Below, piece by piece: positions 57,910 through 64,000 of a DNA stretch of 64,000 bases. Below the pieces are notes generated by a model. It had not been told where the DNA came from. It saw only the letters and a program-made list of their open reading frames with translations, and made no database searches. Within the stretch, counting starts at the first letter, position 1. Every line of letters begins with the position of its first letter. This stretch comes from Saksenaea vasiformis B4078 (Eukaryota > Mucoromycota > Mucoromycetes > Mucorales > Saksenaeaceae), in the NCBI GenBank assembly GCA_000697055.1, contig JNDT01002239.1, forward strand, positions 1 through 64,000. Direction: 5' to 3'. The position numbers and the translations under genes are program-made.

Positions 57910-59473
57910 ATGAGTGAATTAAACGAAGCATTTTTTGAACAAGCAAAATTTAAGAAAGAATTAGAGAAGTAAGATCGCAGCTACTAGCGCTGGCACTGGT
58001 ATCTAACTGTTAATGTAGGATCATTCGGCATGGCGATCCAAAGTAGGCAACAACCTTGCCGTGTTCATAATCTCTCTTCATTTGAACTAAGAACCGCGTT
58101 TTTGCAATAGCGTGCTTACAACAGCTTATATTCGGAGAGAACTCGAGAAAATATTTGTATGTTCTTTGATCGGTTGGATCAATATTTATGCCATAATTGA
58201 TAGGAGCTTGAAACCATGGCTTTGGACGTTAAGCCTTGGAAGAAGCACGTTAATAACATGGTCGACACGATTTTTGTGCGTTGGAAGTAGACACCATTGT
58301 CATTACTAACGCGTCTATGACTAGGTAAGGGTCAGCGAAGAACGTGAACAAGAGCAGCAGAAAGAGGAAGAGCGGAAGACGGAAAAAGAGAAGAAGGAGC
58401 AAGAGAAGAAAAAGAAAGAAGAGAGGAAGGAAAAAGAGAAGAAGAAAGAAGAAGAAAGGAAAGAGAAAGAAAAGAAGGAGAAAGAAAAGAAGGAGAAAGA
58501 AAAGAAGGAGAAAGAGAAGAAAGAAAAAGAGAAAAAGCAAAAAGAGAAAAAGCAGAAAGAGAAGATGGAGGAGAAGAAGCAGGAGAAACAGAGACTGAAT
58601 GTGGACGACACAGAACAACATACAGATGCAGACGATCCAGAACTGCAGAAGCAATCGGAAACAGCTGAAAAAGTCACTAAGAAACCGCGAAAGAAAGTAC
58701 AACAACACACTAAATCAACCATGCATGACGTCGAAGAAAGCGGTGATAAGTCAATCATAGAGAAAGAAATGGGATCACGGGGAAGCATGTCCAAGAAGAA
58801 AGATGATAGCACGGCGAAAAAGGTACGAAGTTTGAATCAGTACTGTGGATAACAGATTAAAATAGAGTTCGCCGGGTGAAGAAACAGTTAAGCGGCTCAA
58901 ATCTTATATTAATAAGTGTGGAGTTCGCAAAGTATGGTAAGCATCAGCAGCCGAACGCCTGGCAGAAGTTGACATCGATGTTGTTAGGGCCAAAGAGCTC
59001 AAGGATTGCAAGACGCTAAGTTCACAAATAGAACTATTAAAATCGATGTTGGAAGAACTGGGAGTTCATGGTAAACAGACAGTGCTTTATCTTTGTATCT
59101 GACACAACAAATAGGGCGACCGACAATCGAAAAATGTCAAAAAGTCAAAACTGAGCGTGAATTGAAAGCAGAGATCGAGAGTCTCGATACAAGCAATATC
59201 TTGGACGATGAACCAACTAGTCGCGGCACGCGATCCAGAGGATCCAAACGAAAGCGCAGGATTATCGAAGATGAAGATGACAACGATGAAGAAAAGGAAG
59301 TAAGGTCCAAGAAAGCGAATCGTATGGAGGATGAAGAGGGGACAGGAGTATGTAAACTGCAGCATGAGCAAATGAATGTAGGATGTTCACAATTTTTGAA
59401 GGACGAAGGTGAATCACCAGGAGCAAGTCTGGACGTATCATTCCTTGGAGACCAAAGTTCTGATAGTGAATAA
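57910..59473 (+). CDS. HIRIP3-like histone chaperone (CHZ motif)
   Basis: Eight exons (57910-57968, 58019-58042, 58111-58156, 58204-58275, 58325-58822, 58866-58936, 58988-59070, 59115-59473) join in phase to 403 residues. The N-terminus (about 20-65) is a DEK-C-like helical domain (LTTAYIRRELEKIF). A Lys/Glu repeat region made of EKEKK units follows (about 75-150), then the C-terminal helical block RLKSYINKCGVRKVWAKEL, LLKSMLEELGVHGRPTIEKC, ELKAEIESLDTSNIL, matching HIRIP3 and its Chz motif, and an acidic tail. HIRIP3 is a nuclear H2A-H2B chaperone linked to HIRA. It diverges from CENP-O with 94 bp between start codons, so the two chromatin genes probably share a promoter. Confidence 0.85.
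58440..58560 (+). repeat. Coding microsatellite encoding Lys/Glu repeats
   Basis: A 15-bp unit GAGAAAGAAAAGAAG repeats almost perfectly three to four times (58461-58519) within a longer purine-only stretch of the HIRIP3-like gene. In-frame unit changes would alter the linker length. Confidence 0.7.
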
Positions 59474-60511
59474 CTCTTTTGAGATGATGTTGTTGCGCAC
59501 TGAGGCTCGATACTACATCCTGTCAACCTTAAATTTCGCAAAATAGAATACGCATATGATAATTTACAAGGATTCTTCCTACCGGAATTTCTTCTCGCCT
59601 TTGTTTATTTGGTACCAATGAACTCTACTCACCTTCGATCATTCAGTTAAATATATCTAATTGAATAAGAGCATTCTTGGAGTCTGGAGCCTTTCTATAA
59701 GATAGAGGACAGAAAATTTCATATGTTGTTATTGGTTGCTCATTGAGACGCTAGGCATAGCAAACTAAAGGTGACTATATATGCTATAAACGGTACAACT
59801 ATACAGTGAAGCAAGGATCAAGTCGAGATAGATATTTGCTACGATAAAGATGTGATACACACGTCAAAAATACATATACTGAATGTTCGCTGTGTGTTGA
59901 GCAGCTATCAGGATGGCGATAGCAGACAAAAGCCAGTGGAACCCGTCATGGACTAAAAGAGACAATTCATCTGCACGCGCAATGTTTCACGTTCTTTCTT
60001 ATGTGAGAAGCCGTGGGTTCTACGCTAGGCTGACTGAATGTATGAGGGAGTAGGCACAGCTTGTAAAAAAACAATTATCTTGTCAAGTGAACATCAATCC
60101 TTGCTCAACATTATTCTTTAGCTAGAAGACCCAACAATATGAGCAAAGTCCTCACGATGCCTTTAGGTAGCACCTTATCCATTTCGCTTAACGCTAAAAA
60201 CAAAAGCATTTTTTTTTCAGGAGGTAGAGTTCTCAGTAGGTCCTTAACGATTGCTGTTACTGCGCATGATAATCACTGATCCACGCGAACTTTCATTATT
60301 CTGATTTACAGAACAGTCCCACCTTTCCCATCTGTTCATAAATTGTCGCCCTTTATTTATAATTGCTAGCTATATTACCCGTTTACTTTATCACGATGTT
60401 CTCGGGTCCCATGATAATGGATCAGACATCACAAGGCGACACGTATGGTTTATCATGTAATATCTGTATAGAGTTGCGTAAATCGTATCCACAATGTTTC
60501 TTTTTTCACAG
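59474..60511. other. Convergent spacer HIRIP3-like / CYSTM genes
   Basis: This is a 1-kb AT-rich spacer. No gene or repeat is recognised. Confidence 0.45.
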
Positions 60512-60908
60512 TTAACAGCACATAGTCAGCATTTCGCAGCATTCTTCCGCTGCGCAGCAGCATAGCAAACCAGCACAGCTTAATTAGAAACAGAAACATT
60601 TAGCCGTTTTCCCTTTCATTCAATATGCATGTCTTACCAGGCAAGACATCCGTTTGCGAGCGCCCCGCGGTCCTGTTGTTGTGGCTGTTGATTTACGTAC
60701 ATACCCGGCGGTGGAGCATAATATCCTATCCGAAGATTGTATTCGCTCATTATTGACGTTACTGATCATTGTGTTCTTTACCTTGCTGGGGTGGTGGATA
60801 TTGTTGAGCTTGTCCTTGACCGTAATACGCATTCTGCGGCGGGGGAGGGTTTGCATATCCTCCTTGTGCATAGGATTGATTTTGATATTCGTAACCTTTG
60901 TTTGACAT
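60512..60908 (-). CDS. CYSTM-type small cysteine-rich tail protein (93 aa)
   Basis: Three exons (60908-60782, 60725-60638, 60578-60512) join in phase to 93 residues. The N-terminal two thirds are Gly/Tyr/Gln/Pro-rich (YEYQNQSYAQGGY, QQYPPPQQGYYAPPPG). The C-terminal module has clustered cysteines in a hydrophobic segment (CLACCAGLLCCC, AAEECCEM, MCC), the hallmark of CYSTM proteins. These are small membrane-associated, probably palmitoylated proteins linked to stress tolerance in fungi and plants. The last exon was identified because it supplies the cysteine module in phase; earlier ORF ends lack it. Confidence 0.83.
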
Positions 60909-61853
60909 AGTACAAGGGAAAGGGAGATGATCGGGAGAAAAGCTTGGCTTCGGTGATTTTGCAATCTCACTGTTGGGAATGACGTTGTATTTGACCTTTT
61001 ATGGCAACGAATGACCATAATACCAGCTGATAACAACGATTAATTAGTATGACAACTATGTTGACGCATATATCGGCAGAAGTAGTATTCGTTTTATATT
61101 GATATGTCAGTTCGTACTGGACGAATGCTCACGTTAAACACTGTGTAAACGTTTTATTTGATTAATTCATCTATCTCGTGGACAATGTTAGAACTTCTTG
61201 CCTTTTATTTATAGGTGTTGTTTCAATTGTCTATTCCGAAACCTTGGTCATGGGCTCCCCCCTCCATTCAATTCTAGAAGCTAAATCTTTCTTATATTTA
61301 CAACAATTCACAACTATCAAATAGCATATTGTCATTATATATATGTCTATTCTTCAGTGTTGCAATTGAAAAATTAAGGCAAAGACTGTTAGTCAGACCT
61401 GAGAGATATAGAACATTATTACAGTGGCAATGGCTTTTCAAAAGCCATCTTTCTATAGAACATCTTGTTGTCTACAATTGCATAAATAAATTAACAGTAA
61501 CAAAACTCATAGTAGAAACAAAAGATTAGTTATATATCTTGTCTCGCGTTTGAACGCTGAAAATTAATGATTCCTTTCGGAAGTTGAAGTTGAGTCCGGG
61601 CCGGACTTATCCTTCTCTTGGTGGGTGGTCGTATCTCGTTCATCTTCGAAGAAAGCCAGTTCCTCCTCCTTCTCTTATCCAGGCCGATTTAAGGTAACTT
61701 CATCCTTCATTAGAATGAGTGCAATGCTATGGATGGGATTTGATGGGACAAAATGGATTCTATCCGAAGTTTTGTTTTTGCACATTTCCCGATGGAGGAC
61801 AGGAATTGGAACATAAAACGCTGATCGATTCATTCTTTCTAGGGTAAAACAAC
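60909..61853. other. Spacer between CYSTM and eL15 genes, with AT-rich island
   Basis: About 61280-61550 is AT-rich and contains a 66-codon ORF (61329-61529) of foreign-looking composition. The right end is the eL15 leader, probably with a 5' UTR intron ending at CATTCTTTCTAG just before the start. Confidence 0.45.
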
Positions 61854-62468
61854 ATGGGTGCCTACAAATACCTGCAAGAGCTTCAAAAGAAGAAGCAGTC
61901 TGATGTCCTTCGTTTCTTGCTCCGTGTGAGATGCTGGGAATACAGACAGCTGAATGTCATTCACCGTGCTTCCCGCCCTTCGCGCCCCGACAAGGCTCGC
62001 CGTATGGGCTACAAGGCTAAGCAGGGCTATGTCATTTACCGTATCCGTGTTCGTCGCGGTGGCCGCAAGAGACCCGTCCACAAGGGTGCCACCTACGGTA
62101 AGCCCGTCAATGAGGGTGTGAACCAACTCAAGTACCAGCGTTCGCTCCGCTCCACCGCTGAGGAGCGTGTTGGTCGCAAGTGCGCCAACCTCCGTGTCCT
62201 CAACTCCTACTGGATCAACCAGGACGCCACCTACAAGTACTTCGAGGTTATCCTTGTCGACCCCTCGCACAAGGCCATTCGCCGCGATCCCCGCATCAAC
62301 TGGATTTGCAATGCTGTTCACAAGCGTCGCGAAGCCCGTGGTCTTACTGCCATCGGCAAGAAGTCTCGTGGCAAGGGCAAGGGTCACCGCTACACCAAGA
62401 CCAAGGGCTCCGGCCGTCACGCCAGCTGGAAGAGACGCAACACTCTTTCTCTTCGCCGCTATCGTTAA
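61854..62468 (+). CDS. RPL15: Large ribosomal subunit protein eL15
   Basis: A single exon of 204 residues covers the whole family length, from [17 protein letters not shown] to [11 protein letters not shown]. Landmarks are [32 protein letters not shown] and [13 protein letters not shown]. eL15 is a core protein of the 60S subunit contacting 5.8S and 28S rRNA. Codon use is strongly biased (C-ending), as expected for high expression. A poly(A) signal lies at 62515-62520. Long open frames on the other strand are shadows. Confidence 0.98.
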   Translation: MGAYKYLQELQKKKQSDVLRFLLRVRCWEYRQLNVIHRASRPSRPDKARRMGYKAKQGYVIYRIRVRRGGRKRPVHKGATYGKPVNEGVNQLKYQRSLRSTAEERVGRKCANLRVLNSYWINQDATYKYFEVILVDPSHKAIRRDPRINWICNAVHKRREARGLTAIGKKSRGKGKGHRYTKTKGSGRHASWKRRNTLSLRRYR

Positions 62469-63037
62469 AAAACTGGCCATTGCATTGGTCGGTAACCCAT
62501 ATTTGGTCGTGTGCAATAAACATTTTGAGTTGTTAAAAAAAAAAGGAGAAGGAAAAGACTGGATTCTGCATTGAAATTATGGGCACTGTTTCTGGTTAAA
62601 ATGGACATACTAAGAAGAAGAGATATGAAGGATATGCATGCATAATGCTACAGATCGTTGAGTGGCACGTTTGGTCCAGTGCTGCGACAATATAGACATA
62701 TTTAGTTCAGCTATGGGGAATGTTTGCTCTTAAAGTGTACTGCAATTGTTAAATCTTGTCAGCGATGTGCCTAAAAAAATCCGCGCTTCTGAAAGCAATG
62801 CCCGAACATGTCGGGAAATGTGGCTTGGCCATACTCGGAGTGAGGAACTGTCCGGTTAACCCTTAGGGCAACAGCCAAGCTTGGGATCCTTCTTTTTCCT
62901 CCTCATCGAGTATTTGGTACGTACCATAATAGGATGAAAAAACGAGTACATGCGAGAGGGAGAGATAGAAGAGGATGGATGAGTTATCTTGCGGTTGGAT
63001 GGAAAGTATGGAAAGCTGATTTACGTTGTATCTAGCC
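62469..63037. other. Spacer and uL16 promoter/leader
   Basis: No gene is recognised. TTGTATCTAG directly before CCATGG at 63036 looks like a 3' splice site, so the uL16 gene probably has a 5' UTR intron. Confidence 0.45.
62515..62520 (+). terminator. Poly(A) signal AATAAA of eL15 gene
   Basis: A canonical hexamer lies 46 bp after the stop codon. Confidence 0.5.
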
Positions 63038-63688
63038 ATGGGTCGCCGTCCCGCTCGTTGCTACCGTTACTGCAAGAACAAGCCCTACCCCAAGAGCAGA
63101 TACTGCCGTGGTGTCCCCGATGCCAAGATCAGAATCTATGACTTGGGTCGCAAGAAGGCTCACGTCGACGATTTCCCTCTTTGCGTCCACTTGGTCTCCA
63201 ACGAGTACGAACAGCTTTCCGCTGAAGCTCTTGAAGCTGGCCGTATCTGTGCTAACAAGTACATCGCCAAGACCTCTGGCAAGGATTCCTTCCATTTGCG
63301 TGTCCGTGTCCATCCCTTCCACGTCACCCGTATCAACAAAATGTTGTCTTGTGCTGGTGCCGATAGATTGCAGACCGGTATGCGTGGCGCTTTCGGCAAG
63401 CCCAATGGTCTCGTCGCCCGTGTGAACATCGGCCAGATCATCTTCTCCGTTCGTACTAAGGACTCCAACAAGGCTGTTGTCATTGAGGCCTTGAGACGCT
63501 GCAAGTACAAGTTTCCCGGTCAGCAGAAGATTATTATCTCCAACAAGTGGGGTTTCACTCCCTTGACCCGTGAGGAATACGTTGAAGCCCGCTCCGCCGG
63601 TAAGCTTAGACCCGATGGCTGCTACGTCAAGTTCGTCCCTGAGAAGGGCTCTTTGGACAACTACTTCCGTATGGCTTCCAGAGCTTAA
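63038..63688 (+). CDS. RPL10: Large ribosomal subunit protein uL16 (Rpl10)
   Basis: A single coding exon of 216 residues begins [19 protein letters not shown]. Landmarks are [39 protein letters not shown] and [13 protein letters not shown]. uL16 is loaded last onto the 60S subunit, next to the peptidyl-transferase centre, and is checked during final 60S maturation. The frame is open four codons upstream, but only the ATG at 63038 gives the conserved N-terminus. AATAAA lies at 63730-63735, after a T-run. Confidence 0.98.
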   Translation: MGRRPARCYRYCKNKPYPKSRYCRGVPDAKIRIYDLGRKKAHVDDFPLCVHLVSNEYEQLSAEALEAGRICANKYIAKTSGKDSFHLRVRVHPFHVTRINKMLSCAGADRLQTGMRGAFGKPNGLVARVNIGQIIFSVRTKDSNKAVVIEALRRCKYKFPGQQKIIISNKWGFTPLTREEYVEARSAGKLRPDGCYVKFVPEKGSLDNYFRMASRA

Positions 63689-64000
63689 TTTTTTTTTTTT
63701 TTTTGTGCGGCATGAATTAATTTGTCCGAAATAAACTCTTGCCATTTCGTTCTTGCAAAACAGATTGCATAGTTAATTCTTTTTATCATTGGTGAAGGTC
63801 AGCACCTGAGTGTTTTATGTAACAAGTATCTTCAGTTTTTCTATAGAAAAACAACTTGTATCTGATGCTGGAGGTCTTTCTCTGCAATGAGCGTCGGAAC
63901 GGCACGGGCCTTTCGTTTTCATTCGCTGCCGTGTGAGCCACTACTGACAAGATATGTTGCGGCTCGCGTTGACGTCGCGATTACAGACCGTTTTACATTT
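63689..64000. other. 3' flank of uL16 gene to window end
   Basis: It contains a T-run (63690-63704) and the poly(A) signal. Nothing else is recognised. Confidence 0.45.
63730..63735 (+). terminator. Poly(A) signal AATAAA of uL16 gene
   Basis: A canonical hexamer lies 42 bp after the stop codon. Confidence 0.5.

Noticed and set aside
58250..58708. Leu/Phe-rich minus ORF that looks like a membrane protein
   Set aside because: Antisense of the Lys/Glu repeat of the HIRIP3-like gene.
61839..62516. 225-codon minus-strand ORF opposite eL15
   Set aside because: Antisense shadow of the biased eL15 coding sequence.
62790..62880. 5S rRNA-like phrases
   Set aside because: A few similar words only; no match to the expected 5S order or internal promoter.
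63032..63745. 237-codon minus-strand ORF opposite uL16
   Set aside because: Antisense shadow of uL16.

Overview
The window is nuclear DNA of a filamentous fungus, most probably an early-diverging one of the Mucoromycota (Mucorales type). The reasons are: many short GT-AG introns (mostly 45-110 nt) interrupting ordinary eukaryotic genes, compact gene spacing with polypyrimidine leaders, a cytochrome P450 fused to its reductase, a complex I subunit (absent from budding yeasts), an RNB protein of the DIS3L2/SSD1 type that keeps its catalytic aspartates, and mobile elements of the kinds common in Mucoromycota (a LINE-like ORF1 with zinc knuckles, a Tc1/mariner element, an intron-rich Fanzor gene and a DUF6729-like relic). 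I do not assign a species. Exon structures were assembled by hand from splice sites and reading phase; every multi-exon model given as joined keeps phase at all junctions.

Layout. 1-1047: a LINE/gag-like ORF1 running off the left edge. 1218-2625: a Tra2-type SR splicing factor. 2991-3152: a possible small secreted peptide. 3959-5301: a nearly intact Tc1/mariner transposon flanked by TA. 6499-8658: a complex I NDUFA11-like subunit and GINS subunit Psf1. 8659-12108: a gene-poor stretch. 12109-15902: a self-sufficient P450-reductase. 16375-20173: SF3B1. 20638-25919: an SR/lysine-rich protein, a multi-spanning membrane protein and a nucleolar FKBP. 27479-30222: a Kex2-like kexin. 30924-35930: an accessory island with an 18-exon Fanzor (eukaryotic TnpB-like nuclease) gene followed upstream by a frameshifted DUF6729-like relic. 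36513-39756: QCR7 and an F-box/LRR protein. 39757-48529: ribosomal proteins uS2 and eL27, long repeat-bearing spacers and one orphan ORF. 48530-59473: SLX4, a DIS3L2/SSD1-type RNB protein, CENP-O and a HIRIP3-like histone chaperone. 60512-63688: a CYSTM peptide and ribosomal proteins eL15 and uL16.

Functional themes. Splicing (Tra2, SF3B1, the SR/lysine-rich protein), chromatin, replication and repair (Psf1, SLX4, CENP-O, HIRIP3, nucleolar FKBP), translation (uS2, eL27, eL15, uL16), respiration (NDUFA11-like, QCR7) and the secretory pathway (kexin). CENP-O and HIRIP3 form a tight divergent pair with 94 bp between start codons.

The most interesting item is the Fanzor gene at 30924-34312 on the minus strand. 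Its RuvC-I, RuvC-II and RuvC-III motifs and a zinc ribbon fall on separate exons that join in frame. The homology-like reading path carries two TAG codons in exons 8 and 9; a second, phase-consistent splicing path removes both. No start codon is visible, and a MITE sits just upstream. Other observations are a purine-rich (GAA) tract inside the long intron of the Tra2 gene, two MITE-like families, a dispersed repeat family with a 103-bp internal duplication, and an N-terminal ubiquitin/doublecortin-like extension on the P450-reductase.
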